Positions 1 to 10,490 of a stretch of DNA of 64,000 nucleotides are shown here, in pieces. The stretch comes from Paramacrobiotus metropolitanus (lineage: Eukaryota; Tardigrada; Eutardigrada; Parachela; Macrobiotidae): contig NW_026570302.1 of the NCBI RefSeq assembly GCF_019649055.1, positions 310,001 through 374,000 on the forward strand. The letters are read 5' to 3'. Position numbers and translations under genes: made by a program. Each line of letters begins with the position of its first letter. The first letter of the stretch is position 1. The notes under the pieces are model-generated. The model searched no databases, was not told where the DNA came from, and worked only from the letters and a program-made list of their open reading frames with translations.

Positions 1-13
1 GGGCATTTCATAC

Positions 14-706
14 CGCCGAGCGGTCGTTGAGTGCACCGTACTCCCTGGGACGCTCGATAAACCACAACCGACCATCAACAATGTCCACGAAGGCAACTGA
101 CCACATCGACAATCCAATATGATCCAACCAGCTACCCGTCATCATTCTACGTAATTCTTCGGCCGACATGGTGCAATACGCTTTCGGTAACGGCATGCTG
201 CTTTTAACAAATGTCGCCTTTTCAACCCGTTTGGCTGGTGTGACTGTTTGCTCGGCTGCGGGTGCGTCCACGGTTGTCCACCAGCTGCTTGGCACTCGCT
301 GACGGATTCTTTCGGCAAGGACAACATCCGTGCGCACCGTCATCGTGCCCCAACGCACGATCCCCACGTTATATGATTCGTACTCTTTACCGCACGCCAA
401 ATTATCCATTTCTGAGGGATACCACTGCCATGGACTGGAGGGAGTCTCACGCATCAGTACTTCCACGGGGATTGTCAGTCCCGATGTGGCGTACAAGCCG
501 GCGAGACCTCCAAGTCCACCCATGGTTGTTGTGCCCGTGGAATGCAAGAAGACGCTGCTGCCATACTGGAAGAATCGGCGGCGCTCGGTTGATAAGAAGT
601 CGACGTAGAACCCGTTGTCCGCAACATCGACCACGCGTCCGTAGCGTGCCACCCCGTCGCCGTCCACAATATCCACACTGTTTGCCTGATCAATTCCACT
701 GAACAT
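14..706 (-). CDS. Tudor/F-box family gene A, exon 1 only (partial)
   Basis: First exon of a family copy; the rest lies left of the window. The ATG at 706 opens with MFSGIDQ, nearly the same as copy B. The frame is open for 231 codons to a GT donor at 13-12 (phase 0), the same junction used by B. Residues ~10-60 resemble the first Tudor/Agenet repeat (NSVDIV, YGRVVDVADNGFYVDF). Residues ~80-135 resemble the second (VEVLMRETPSSPWQW, then VLAERIR). Residues ~165-220 resemble the KH0-like segment ending VDGRLWFIERP. By analogy with FMRP this would be a methyl-ligand or RNA-binding head. No break is visible in this exon. It lies in opposite orientation to its closest relative B, with a LINE between them. 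Confidence 0.75.
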
Positions 707-868
707 GCTGAAGGGTACCTGGGAGACGATTCACAGAACATGTAGGGTTTACAGTGGAGCTGTGTAAGTAAAATTTAGGAAACCAAGTTGGCAACGTCTA
801 GATGAAGCGTTCGTACAGAAAATCAGACACAAAACTGACATAGCAGTAATGATTAACCATAATTATTA

Positions 869-1054
869 GGCTATGGCTATTTTTGCCGCAGTATAACAAT
901 AAGGGTCTGAATAGCCCTCAGGCTATTTTGCCGCACACTGCGCCAGAATAGCCAGTTGGCTATTTTGCCGCACTACGGTGGGCGAAATAGCTTGTTGGCT
1001 ATTTTACCGCACACTGCGTTAAAACAGCTCGTGAGCTATTTTGCCGCACTATGG
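869..1054. repeat. Palindromic ~38-bp repeat array upstream of gene A
   Basis: Four units ending in ggctattttgccgca or close variants lie at 921-935, 958-972, 997-1011 and 1034-1048, a spacing of 37-39 bp. Each is preceded by an inverted half (aatagcc), so each unit can fold as a hairpin. Similar units occur in opposite orientation upstream of gene B (11080-11246) and in degenerate form in B's second intron. They could be a decayed palindromic element or a duplicated regulatory tract. Confidence 0.8.
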
Positions 1055-1079
1055 ACGGGAACAGCATAATTATAATGCT

Positions 1080-1181
1080 GCGTGCACGGCGAAACACGGG
1101 CGTTGGCTGCGTGCACGGGTGAATGCACGGGCGTTGGCTATTTGCACGGGGTTCGGGCACGGGTGTTGGGTGCGTGTACGG
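1080..1181. repeat. GC-rich imperfect repeats (cacgggcgttggct)
   Basis: Short GC-rich motifs around cacgggcgttggct and gtgcacgg recur imperfectly. They look like a decayed minisatellite. No coding signal is seen. Confidence 0.5.
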
Positions 1182-2330
1182 CATTTTAATTTTGTGTTTT
1201 TTTACGTTAACGTATTGGCTGATTTGTGTTAGAAATTATATTACCAATATAATATACACTCATGATGTGTCATGTACTTGTGAACTATGACCATTGTCTA
1301 ACTAGCTGATCTATGAGTGTACGGTGCACCCAGGTCACCAATCCCCTTGTTTAGGTGCAGTAACTTACTAATATCGAGAATGTACCGTGTGCTATATAAG
1401 CAACCAGCTTGTATAACGTTGGATGAACAGAACATAACAGAACTGACACCAGTGTGTGCGACGCTTCCGGTTTCTGTTCCCGTGACTATAATAATCTCAT
1501 AATATAAATTCTGAATAAAATATATATTTTGACGTGATAACATCTTGTGGTTCCCCACGTTTTATTCAGTCACAGCAGGTTTTTCTACCGGTTTTCTGAC
1601 ATATGTTTGATTCAGGTGGTAATGGTGTCAGCTGCATGCTTTCATAAGCAGCTGCCAGGTAAGTTTGCAACGGTTCCAGCTCAAAAATGGCCGTTCCAGG
1701 ATCCATCCCGAAAACGACCGCGGTAGTCACAGCTATCGCATTTCACTTCGCGCTGCTTTTGGCATCTCTCACTTCGATTTTATGCCCTTCATCAAGTTTA
1801 TAATCTTCTTCCAATTTTGCAATATAATAATTCTGAAGCAAAAGAAATCGCCCGTGCTCGCAGGCAACGCCCGTGTTTACCCGTCCACGCAGCATTGAAA
1901 AGTATGTCGGGTTATACCACAAATTACGTTGGCATCGAGATCTTGTCGCCTTCGCCTTAATTGCACCTACGATCAAAAGTCGATTCCTTTAGACTGGAAA
2001 GTAATGTTGGTGTTACTTGAATTTTAGGCAAAAGTAAAAAATGTTTTTTATATATCCTAGATTTTTTGCACCGAGCGCGAAGCGCGAGGTGCTGCAATTA
2101 ACTGATCGTCAAGAGCATGAATTTGTCTGACGCCACGAAGAGCGTCACCGCTCACTTTTCCAATTCCAGAAATCCGGTACCACTACTCAGTGGTATTGGC
2201 GCTCGCGCTCGTGCAATAATGTGGTTCACAACCACCGCTATTATTTTTTAAAAATAATTTTGTCCGCCATAGCGAACTAACACCAGACAGATATCAGTCA
2301 TTCATTATGACATTTGCATAGTGCGCGTCT

Positions 2331-2388
2331 GTAACCGTCGAAAACGACCGGTCGTCTCAGACGACCGCCGGTCGTTTTGGACGGTTAC
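2331..2388. repeat. Hairpin element with gtaaccg termini
   Basis: A near-perfect inverted repeat starts gtaaccgtcgaaaacgaccg and ends with its complement (…ggacggttac). The termini resemble those of the hairpin at 48149-48220, which is missing from the paralogous intron of J. A small MITE-like family is likely. Confidence 0.65.
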
Positions 2389-3008
2389 ACACGTCTATAG
2401 CCAGCGGACACTTTAGTCAGACCGCACAACAAAACGGACGGAACACCCTCCGGACAAGCATTGATAGGCCGCTGAAGAAAGGCGAGCACCACACACGCAC
2501 GCTCGGCAACCCGGCGTCCCGGTGGACACTGCAGATCAAACTGAGCCGGTGAACGCACGATCCGGAGAACGGGTAGCGGAAACCGCAGTGGGTGGATCGT
2601 AGCCAGGCACGACAGCCAGATCACCCGGCCCGGATGGAACGGACCAGCTTACACCAGCGGTCACTCGGCAGAGTTCGACGGAGAGCTCAGTCGACCGCTT
2701 GACGGGCAAGTCAACCATTCCGTCGCCGGTCGACACTGTTCCAGCCGGAATTGTTCCAGTGTCTCTAGTAGACGGCAGCCCGGAATCGACACCGAAGGCG
2801 GACAGAACTCGACCCGACCGGTATTTCAGACGCCGGAAGGACAGCAGTTCCAGAAACTTAGCTAGCCGCCGGAATAGATCACCGATGGCACGATAAACGG
2901 ACAATCGGCCCATCAAGTTAGCAGCCACCAAGAACAGGATCGACTGGAAGAAGGCAACCTTGGCGGGAAAGGAGGCGATTATTACCACCCGGACAGGAGA
3001 ATGCGGGC

Positions 3009-3380
3009 ATGACAGAAGGCACCGGCCGACTCCAAAAACGAGTGGACACTTTCTCGACCGAGAGCGTCTACCTTAGGCAGGAGTGCAGCAAAAGAACCGA
3101 AGTGATAGAGATGCTACAGCGACAGCTTCTGCTGGCAAAAAAAGAAGGAACGTGTACGAGGAAAAGCTCAAAAAATCTCTGGTCGAGTCAACCGAGTTCA
3201 TCGCATGAACCATCAAAGTTCTGAAGGAGCAGAGGGATGTATCTTTGAAGTAAGTCAACCTAGAACAGGAACTGGGAACAACGATACACCGGACGGAACA
3301 GCTTGAGAAACGAGTAGCCGGCTTGGAGACGAATCTGACGACAGCCCGGCGTCGCGGAGTGCTACTCCCCGGCCCCTTGG
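3009..3380 (+). pseudogene. Decayed coiled-coil ORF, probable LINE ORF1 N-terminal part
   Basis: Reading plus-strand frames with a switch near 3150, the translation is rich in heptad-like Leu/Glu/Lys/Gln (for example RLQKRVDTFS, then EEKLKKSLVES, VLKEQRD, LEQEL, QLEKRVAGLE) and has in-frame stops. ORF1 proteins of many LINEs carry such coiled coils for trimerisation. The decay contrasts with the long open ORF2 downstream, so this part may belong to an older element. Confidence 0.4.
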
Positions 3381-5025
3381 TTCGGTGGGATTGAACGACA
3401 CGGCGTCCTGGACTATCGATGCGGCGAGACGGACAAACCTACCGAAGCCGGACGGACATTCGAGACAGACCGGAACAGATAAGAGGCCTCAAGATCGAAC
3501 GCCGCAACCGCACGAACCCATCCTGAGCGATAAATCTAACCGGTGGAAGGAACAGGCTGAAACGAGGAACCTGATCGACGTGGTGGACGATTCCGGCACA
3601 TCCGACAAGATGAACTTTCGATTTCAGCCCGGCACGGCGCCTCAGGGATTTGCCGGTAATTTGCTGCCAAACCAGTCGGTCGCGTCAGTGCCGCGACTCT
3701 TCTTCCGTCAATTGCTCCGGCGCCGTATTTATAGCGTATCGTCGAGGCCGGACCAATTTATGTCGGCGGCAAGGATCATCCTCGTTGTCGGCCATCGAAG
3801 TCGTGGACGCCCTTGTCCGGCTATCACTTTCCGACGGGTTTCGTTAACGTTGGTCCTGGGTCCGATGTCATGTATGCGCCAGCGTAGGCTGCCGCATCGT
3901 CCGTTTGGTCGGCAGGGTTCGTTCTCTTGGTGTCGTGTAACCGCGGCAGGCCATTGTTCTCCGACAGCTGGCAAATGTGCCAGGCGAGGCTGCGCTCCGA
4001 CTATGACGGGCTGCTGTCTTTGCTGCACTAAAAACGTGGGCAATACGGTCGGCTGATACATCTGGCCGACCGGCTGTCCAAATTTAATGCTCCAGTATTG
4101 CATCATGCTGGGCAGCTGTCCCAGCGAGAATCGCCGGGACGCGAAGCGCCCTGGTCGTCGGGATGACCAGGCCGATGCCGACCGAGACTAACGACAAGAC
4201 CGGAAAGAGGAACCGAGAGGACGGGCCGATGTTTATCTGGAGTCGACATAACGTTAGCAAATCGAATAACCTCGGGCGATTGCTGATATCGGCTAGCCGG
4301 ATGACGGACCTCCCGTCATGTTTGACGGCGATATGCAAAAACAGGACGGATGGTATACCAGCTATGCCGCATACACAAAGACACGAATTAATCGGTAGCG
4401 CAGTAATCGCTGAGTTATGGTCGTACGTGAGCGGGCTCCAACCGGCTATGTGGCGGAGTCGCGGACTACTACTAGGAACCGAAGTCAGAAGAACAGAAGG
4501 ACGGTTGGCCGTTCGATGTCTGGATGGCCATGTTTACGGCTCGATTTGCCGACCAGAAAAGTGAGGTTCGTACTGGCCTGTGCAGGCGACATAAGGATTC
4601 GCGTACTTGCATTCATCGGACTTGCATTCACCGTAACCTGGATGCCTTTCGGCCAAGCGTTTGCATCCGTGCAACAGTACGTACAGCCCCAACCGAGCCC
4701 GACAGGTGCAGGCAGTTATGGTAGAGACACTGGAAGACACGGCCGGAACTTCGGCGGAAGGCCGGCTGTGGAGAGAATTTCAGCCAGCCGCTATGTAGGG
4801 GCCGCGGCAGTTTTGGCAGAGGTTAGCTCGGCCAGAACTTCAGAAACCTAGTGGGGACGAATCGGCCTGGCCCGGCACGACGCTGGGGAACGGAGATGAC
4901 GAATGGATACAACAAGCAGGGAACGGAACATGCACCAACGGACGGAAACCTGAGCGATCACCTGTTAGTGCTGTATGCCGGGGAACCGACGACAGACAGA
5001 TCAACAGGTTGAATGGATCACCGCT

Positions 5026-5220
5026 AGCCCGGCTGTGCCTAGCCCGGCTGTGCCTAGCCCGGCTGTGCCTAGCCCGGCTGTGCCTAGCCCGGCTGTGCCT
5101 AGCCCGGCTGTGCCTAGCCCGGCTGTGCCTAGCCCGGCTGTGCCTAGCCCGGCTGTGCCTAGCCCGGCTGTGCCTAGCCCGGCTGTGCCTAGCCCGGCTG
5201 TGCCTAGCCCGGCTGTGCCG
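5026..5220 (+). repeat. 15-bp minisatellite, 13 copies
   Basis: Thirteen tandem copies of agcccggctgtgcct, all identical except the last base of the final copy, with a degenerate 14th after it. Because 15 is a multiple of 3, every frame stays open. The ATG frame from 4975 reads repeating SPAVP, and the frame shared with ORF1 reads ARLCL. The near identity of the copies indicates recent expansion. Confidence 0.97.
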
Positions 5221-5242
5221 TTCCCGGCTGTTTTAATCGACA

Positions 5243-5662
5243 GTGGTTTTAATCGAAGTAAACAGTGGCCCGGCTACCAAACGTTCAGAAAGTAAAATTG
5301 TTCGCGGCTCAGCTGGTAACGAGAACAATGACCCTCTGGTAGATTCTCTAACTTTGAAATCTGCACCGCACCGAGACTATTGTGTGCGCGGTTTGCCACG
5401 TGGCTACACAGCTGAGTCCCTGAAATCGTTTTTGGAAAGTAAAAACGTTAAAGTGCGGTTTGTTGACGTGCGAAACAGGGCGAACGATGACCTTAGGCGC
5501 ACTACGTTTGCCCGGGTTGGTACGTTCTTGGAATGTGAGAATGCGATTATGAATGCACAAATCTGGCCGAGTAACATTTCTGTTAAACTTTGGAAATATT
5601 TTCCAAAGCCAGCGGGCGGCCAGAATAACGGTAATAACGGTAATTTAAACTCAGATCACTGA
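5243..5662 (+). CDS. LINE ORF1 C-terminal segment (RRM-like fold suspected)
   Basis: A 139-codon frame ending 60 nt before the ORF2 frame opens at 5722. The middle part ([20 protein letters not shown], then [15 protein letters not shown], and [10 protein letters not shown] near the end) has the beta-alpha-beta pattern of the RRM-like or C-terminal domains of LINE ORF1 proteins, which bind element RNA. There is no ATG at the start. The frame is closed by TAA at 5234-5236, while an overlapping ATG ORF with SPAVP repeats (4975-5295) sits in the next frame, so a frameshift probably split an originally longer ORF1. The tail is rich in Asn and Gly. Confidence 0.55.
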   Translation: MVLIEVNSGPATKRSESKIVRGSAGNENNDPLVDSLTLKSAPHRDYCVRGLPRGYTAESLKSFLESKNVKVRFVDVRNRANDDLRRTTFARVGTFLECENAIMNAQIWPSNISVKLWKYFPKPAGGQNNGNNGNLNSDH

Positions 5663-5721
5663 AATCTAAAACGAACATCAGATGTAATCGTAAACGCCTG
5701 TTATCTCAAGCAGCCATTAAA

Positions 5722-8424
5722 TTGTGTAATATCAACGGAATTTCAACTAAATCAGAAGAAGTAAAAATGTTTTGCACAGGTCAAGATATTGTAGGTCTGA
5801 CTGAGACCAAAGATAAGCCTGGGTTGCCCGATAAGCTATTTAGAGACGGCAGAATGTTTAATGTTTTTCGTCGAGCACGTATCGGTAGGTCAGGTGGTGG
5901 TGTTGCTCTAATTGTCAAAAAATGTTTGGCTGGACAAAGACGGTCGGACCTTGAGAGAGATGACATTGAATTTGTTGCGGTTGAGATTAGCAGTATTAAC
6001 GTAATTGCTGGTGTATTTTATGGCTCCCCTGATAAGATTGCGGAAATACTACCACGTTTTCTTGAACATTTGAGCGAAAAGTTTGTCGAAAACGATATGC
6101 AGCGGCTTCTACTGATGGGAGATTTTAATTGTCCCAAAATTAACTGGCAAGCATTAACGTCAAATACTGTGCATGGACAGCATTTGTTAAAATCGTTAAA
6201 AGAATTTAATCTGAAACAAATTGTAACTTTTCCGACTCGTATCAACAGTGTTTTAGATTTGGTTATCGTTCCAACTAAATGGTACATCGATTATGTCGGT
6301 GCTTGCAGCCCACCAGCAAGCACTAACGATCACGATGGAATATCGTTCAGTGTTCTTTTACCGAAAAATAAATCACAAGAATCTTACAAGTTTGTATGGA
6401 AAATTTCGCCAGAAAATGTTTTGCCCTTCCGTAATGCACTTTTTGAAATTGACTGGACTGTAATTTTATCAAATAGAAACTGTACTGAAGTGGCAGTTAA
6501 AATTGAGGACGAAATTGTTGACAAAGCTTTTATGTTTTTCGAAAGAATAAAGCTTACTCCAAAGCGATTTGATATTACGTATCCTCTTCCTTTAAAGCGT
6601 GCGATCCGAATGCGCGATACCGCGCACAAGCGTTACGTAGATGCAAGTACCGGTGAACGTAAGACGAAGTTAAGAAGCAACTGGAAAAAACACGCTCGAA
6701 AATGTGATGTACTGATAAGAAATTTCATGAACCGAAAGTTTCAGGATATTGCAACAGCTTCGCGAACAAACCCAAAAAAGTTTTGGTCGTTTGTAAGAAA
6801 AAGTGTGGATAGGGATAGTATGCCAATACTACGGTATGGAAGCCATGTTGCGACTACCAACGGAGAGAAAGCAGATGTTTTAAATTCACACTACGTCAAC
6901 ACCCTTGTTCCGTGCTCTTCCCACTGCTCAGGAAACATAATAACTTGCAGAAACCGTTTAACAGAAAACATTTTTGTAACTGACAATGATGTATGGAATG
7001 TTTTAAAAGCGGTAGACGTGTCGAAAAGCAGTGGCCCGTTCATTCTCACGAATCAGTTAATAAAAGCATGTGGTTCCGCCTTAATAACGCCGTTAAGAAT
7101 TTTATTTAATAATTGTCTTTTCGAACGAAAATTTCCTGAAACTTGGAAGCTATCCTTCGTCACTCCTATCTCAAAACAGTCGAGTGACCTTACGATACCA
7201 AAAAACTGGCGGCCTGTCAGTTGTCTTCACCCCCTTTCAAAGGTTTTAGAGACAATCATCAATGATAAACTGGCGTCGCACTTGACCGCTAACAGGTTGA
7301 TCAGAAATTATCAATTCGGCTACCGAAAAAAGCACTCTTCTGAATTGTTATGCCAGATCCTAGTTCAGAAAGTTATGAACTTCATTGATAATGGAATCGA
7401 TGTTGATTGTGTTTTTCTGGACTGCAGTAATGCTTTCGACAGAGTCGACCATGCAACTGTAATCACAAAGCTACGTAATCTGGATGTGCATGAAAATTTA
7501 ATAGACTTGTTAAGTGACTACTTGCAAGGCAGATCCCAGGCTGTGATCATAAACGGTATGATTTCCTCTGTTAAGAATGTCACAAGCGGCGTACCTCAAG
7601 GGTCGAAAATAGGCCCGCAGATGTTCTTATGCATTACGAATGACATAGATGATCTGCCTGGTGACAGCAAAATACTTGTTTTTGCCGATGATATGTGTGT
7701 TTTGCAGAAAATAGAGTCAGTACAAGACGAACAGAATCTGCAGTCTTCCCTAGATACAGTCTCGAAATATGCTGCCGATCATCAGTTAAAATTTAATCCT
7801 AAAAAATCGACGCATATCCGTTTCACGAAAAAGCGCGCTAAGTTGCAAGGTAGTGTGTACTTTATCAACAACGAGAGTATACCGAATGCGGAAAATGGAA
7901 AATATCTAGGAATCTACCTTGACCGCCACCTAAACTGGAAATACCACAGCGAAAATTTGGCAAGTAGGATAAGGAAACGAATCCGGTACCTGAACGCTCT
8001 GTTTTCATATCAGAATAGTGCAGCTAGGAAAAAGTTGTACGATTCGCTCGTTAAGCCGATCGCTGATTACGGTAGCACAATCGCATTCTGTCAGCAGAAG
8101 TTGTTAATTGACCTCGTTGAAAAATGTCAGTATCGCTTCCTAAAGACTATTCGTTTAGGACCTTGCAGTTTCAATACCCCGAAGTGTTACGACTGGCTAA
8201 GTATAACTCGCTGTTGCTTAACCGCATTAAAAAGTCACTTCTTCTCGTGTACAAAATCGTTTTTAGCCTTGTCCCTTACGGCGAAAAGTTTTTTAAGCTT
8301 CGTGAAAAGTTTGCTGCCGTTTCTCAATGTGTTGCAGAAAGAACGCGCCTTGCCACCGCCCTGGACGAACATCCGTATGCAGTGGAACCCTCAAGGACAA
8401 GTTCAAACGGACGGACCTTGCTAA
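5722..8424 (+). CDS. LINE ORF2: APE-type endonuclease and reverse transcriptase
   Basis: A 900-codon frame that nicks target DNA and reverse-transcribes the element. Endonuclease motifs come in order: VGLTETK, GGGVALIVKK, LLMGDFNCPKINW, LDLVIVP and NDHDG. The reverse transcriptase follows with NWRPVSCLHPLSKVLE, a VFLDCSNAFDRVDH block, SGVPQGSKIGP and the catalytic FADD at 7681-7692. The thumb region (KYLGIYLDRHLNWKYH) is present. The first in-frame ATG is at 5767, but a conserved start-region motif (NINGIS) lies just upstream, so initiation may be non-AUG or coupled to ORF1. The genuine C-terminal part continues in the -1 frame from about 8165, so this copy carries one frameshift and the last ~80 codons here are out of frame. 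Confidence 0.9.
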   Translation: MCNINGISTKSEEVKMFCTGQDIVGLTETKDKPGLPDKLFRDGRMFNVFRRARIGRSGGGVALIVKKCLAGQRRSDLERDDIEFVAVEISSINVIAGVFYGSPDKIAEILPRFLEHLSEKFVENDMQRLLLMGDFNCPKINWQALTSNTVHGQHLLKSLKEFNLKQIVTFPTRINSVLDLVIVPTKWYIDYVGACSPPASTNDHDGISFSVLLPKNKSQESYKFVWKISPENVLPFRNALFEIDWTVILSNRNCTEVAVKIEDEIVDKAFMFFERIKLTPKRFDITYPLPLKRAIRMRDTAHKRYVDASTGERKTKLRSNWKKHARKCDVLIRNFMNRKFQDIATASRTNPKKFWSFVRKSVDRDSMPILRYGSHVATTNGEKADVLNSHYVNTLVPCSSHCSGNIITCRNRLTENIFVTDNDVWNVLKAVDVSKSSGPFILTNQLIKACGSALITPLRILFNNCLFERKFPETWKLSFVTPISKQSSDLTIPKNWRPVSCLHPLSKVLETIINDKLASHLTANRLIRNYQFGYRKKHSSELLCQILVQKVMNFIDNGIDVDCVFLDCSNAFDRVDHATVITKLRNLDVHENLIDLLSDYLQGRSQAVIINGMISSVKNVTSGVPQGSKIGPQMFLCITNDIDDLPGDSKILVFADDMCVLQKIESVQDEQNLQSSLDTVSKYAADHQLKFNPKKSTHIRFTKKRAKLQGSVYFINNESIPNAENGKYLGIYLDRHLNWKYHSENLASRIRKRIRYLNALFSYQNSAARKKLYDSLVKPIADYGSTIAFCQQKLLIDLVEKCQYRFLKTIRLGPCSFNTPKCYDWLSITRCCLTALKSHFFSCTKSFLALSLTAKSFLSFVKSLLPFLNVLQKERALPPPWTNIRMQWNPQGQVQTDGPC

Positions 8425-8594
8425 GTGAAAGGAGCTTCGCATTCCTTATGTCGCAGCTTTGGAACGAGCTGAAACTTCCTCAAGAGTCGTATTCAAGCAT
8501 CGCCTGTTTCGGCGCCAGTTTGGATCGCATCAAATGGACGGAATTACGCTGGACTAAACGTTTCCTTAATGCTGAGCACTATCCTTTGTTGTAA
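8165..8594 (+). pseudogene. C-terminal part of LINE ORF2, shifted frame
   Basis: This frame restores the usual C-terminal signature of CR1/Jockey-type ORF2: an LRLAKYNSLLLNR…LLLVYKIV helix pair, a FFKLREKF segment, a TRLATAL patch, and RSFAFLMSQLWNELKLP near the end. It is offset by -1 from the main ORF2 frame, which points to one lost base (or two gained) near 8165-8185. It ends with TAA at 8592-8594. Confidence 0.75.
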
Positions 8595-8630
8595 ATTTCT
8601 GATGAACTGTTGACTGTTTTGTTATGTGCC

Positions 8631-8740
8631 GTGCTTTCGTTTATATGAAAGCACATTCTCTTCTGGTAGTCTACAACCTCGTGCAGGATTGTCCTGATTG
8701 TTGTAGACGTTAAGCTGATTAAACAAACAAACAAACAAAC
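8631..8740 (+). other. LINE 3' UTR: two stem-loops and (AAAC)5 tail
   Basis: The first stem-loop pairs gtgctttc (8631-8638) with gaaagcac (8647-8654). The second pairs gtctacaac (8669-8677) with gttgtagac (8700-8708), with an inner AGGA/TCCT stem. Five AAAC units follow at 8721-8740. Such 3' hairpins and simple repeats are recognition features for LINE reverse transcriptases. Confidence 0.75.
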
Positions 8741-8742
8741 AC

Positions 8743-9202
8743 CATTGTATCCCGCATATCCGGATAGCCTAATTTTGGTTGATGTTTTCTGACTACATGT
8801 GCTGTTTTGGGTGTCTATTGTTTGTGGTTCCTTGAGCCAGTGCATGAAGCGGGTCGCTTGCTGGTCTGCGGCTATCCGTGAACTGACTACACTGTTCTCT
8901 CTGCTTAGGTCAAGAGTTTCCTGTCTGACTGATAGAACAGCGCAGTAGTGTTGCTCATACATATGCTCATCCAGGAAAGAGCATCCCTCTTCCGTCAGAA
9001 AACTACAAAGCCTGTAATAACGCTCTCTAACGGACTCAGGTTCGGAGGAAATGAGATCTAGAGTGTAGTGCGCCGGACTGCTGGCCTGTTCTGTTGTTGT
9101 GCTCACTCCAGTGGCTGTATACTGTCTGTGCCTGTGTCTGCGGCTGTCTGACTGACCACGGAAAGAGAGTTCAAGGAAATCTCTCGGTATGCCTGCTTTG
9201 AG
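8743..9202 (-). CDS. Unassigned open frame abutting the LINE tail
   Basis: The minus-strand frame is open from 9202, just after a TGA at 9205-9203, to the LINE tail, about 150 codons. It has protein-like composition, including an acidic/aromatic block (ESVRERYYRLCSFLTEEG, then FLDEHMYEQHY). There is no ATG near the start, so it would be an internal exon or a transposon remnant. I do not recognise the domain. The LINE 3' end lies directly at its distal edge, so the element may have inserted into it. The remaining 9203-9830 shows nothing I can name. Confidence 0.3.
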
Positions 9203-9831
9203 TCATCTCTTGTTGCTTGTAACAGATGCTGCTGTACACATGACAATGGAATGTTGTTTGCCGATATGTGTGCTATAATTTTTTCACAAAATGCCGTTTT
9301 TTCTTCGCTTTGTTAATGTGTAGACTGGAACATTCGCTAAGCCAGCGCAGCTCAGACTTTGACGAACAGTTCAGAAGAGACCGGACTAGAATCTTTTCTG
9401 AAGATTCCATGGATCTGCTGGATTGGAACGCTTAATGTTTTCTCATGAGGGAAGATCTGTCTGTGCTCTTGAAGTTAAATGATACATAGGATGCAAGAAT
9501 CCCAATGGCACACAACAATTTTGCTACAGTATGTACTGTACTCGTATATATGTACTGCAGACAAAGGTCAGGGTGTGGCAAAATTATCGGCAATGCCAAA
9601 ACAATATGATCTATAACATTTTTTAAGAGCCAAACAGTAATTAATGTATTCGCGATTTTAATTTAGTAAATAATTTCGCTAATGTACTTCCAAAATTTGC
9701 CGTTAATATTTGTGCACAAAAGTCGCTTCAGTTATGCAAACGACAGCGGCAAAAATGATTTGCAATTCAGATCTCTAATGTGGCCAAAATTTTTCACTAA
9801 AATCGAAAATTCGCAACAGTGTTATCGATGA

Positions 9832-10107
9832 TCACAAAAAGGAGAAGCTCACTCTGAACGACAACTGGCAAATGAGGGTGGCGGCCGGCTCCCTGGTATC
9901 CTGTCGGGTTTGTTCGGAAAAAAGGAGCGCCATGTACCATCAGTCGGTTTGACTGCTGTTCCAGGGTTGGTTAATCCACCTTACCACGATCTGTCGGCTG
10001 TTAGTGTGGGAAAGGCTGGCACGGTCGGCAGCGATGCTGACCGGAAGCTGACTACCGTTTACAGGGTCACAATGATGGGAGATGCACGATCATCCCTTGG
10101 CGGTTAA
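9832..10107 (+). CDS. Unassigned open frame, possible gene or transposon remnant
   Basis: About 91 codons open from just after a TGA to a TAA at 10105-10107. There is no start ATG in frame. The composition is Gly/Val/Ser-rich and protein-like (GRLPGILSGLFGKKERHVP, then YHDLSAVSVGKAG). No domain is recognised and no partner exon was identified. Confidence 0.25.
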   Translation, partial: SQKGEAHSERQLANEGGGRLPGILSGLFGKKERHVPSVGLTAVPGLVNPPYHDLSAVSVGKAGTVGSDADRKLTTVYRVTMMGDARSSLGG

Positions 10108-10189
10108 GCAACACAATAGAAGGTCATCGCAAGTGTTTATTAGCAATTACAACGTTGCAAAATTCAGCGAGCAAAGCAAGCTGAGGAGC

Positions 10190-10290
10190 AAGAACGCATA
10201 AGCGTGGAACAAGAAGCGCGGAAGGCGCGTAGCAAGAAGTGCGTAAGCACAGGGCAGGAAGCGCGGAAGGCGCGGAGCAAGATTGGGAGC
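10190..10290. repeat. Imperfect GCG-rich tandem repeats
   Basis: A gaagcgcggaaggcgcg-agcaaga motif occurs twice (near 10216 and 10258) among other gcgtaagc and ggagcaag repeats. A related ggcgaaggcgaa repeat lies near 10855-10905. Non-coding in appearance. Confidence 0.55.
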
Positions 10291-10454
10291 AAGCTGCAGC
10301 AAGACTAATTTCAAGATGTTTCTGACCGTAAGATGTGGTCGGTAAAAGTAGAAAAATAGGGATTCTGATCTTCATAACACAACAACCAATAGACAGTAGA
10401 GAAGCGTAATTAACACTACTACTGGCGGTACATCTAATTTCTATCGCTACAGGA

Positions 10455-10490
10455 TGTAGCCAGCAGGTTCTTATGAACCTGCTGGCTACA
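10455..10490. repeat. Perfect 16-bp inverted repeat with 4-nt loop
   Basis: tgtagccagcaggttc (10455-10470), loop ttat, then its exact complement (10475-10490). A strong hairpin of unknown role; possibly the core of a small palindromic element. Confidence 0.85.

Larger units (their letters stand above)
2389..8742 (+). mobile_element. Non-LTR retrotransposon (LINE), CR1/Jockey-like, 5' boundary uncertain
   Basis: A retroelement with an ORF1 segment (5243-5662), an endonuclease-reverse transcriptase ORF2 (5722-8424, continuing in a shifted frame to 8594), 3' UTR hairpins and an (AAAC)5 tail at 8721-8740. The 3' end is well defined by the tail. The 5' end is not: 2389-5020 is GC-rich and has scattered open frames, including a coiled-coil stretch typical of LINE ORF1 proteins, so I tentatively include it. 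The APE-type endonuclease plus FADD reverse transcriptase and simple-repeat tail fit the Jockey superfamily (CR1/L2/Jockey group). The exact clade needs an RT phylogeny. No target-site duplication was identified. Confidence 0.8.

Noticed and set aside
2536-2988. 150-codon minus-strand ORF and neighbours at 2385-2624
   Set aside because: Lies in GC-rich decayed retroelement DNA; the plus strand carries the coiled-coil relic, so this looks like a shadow frame.
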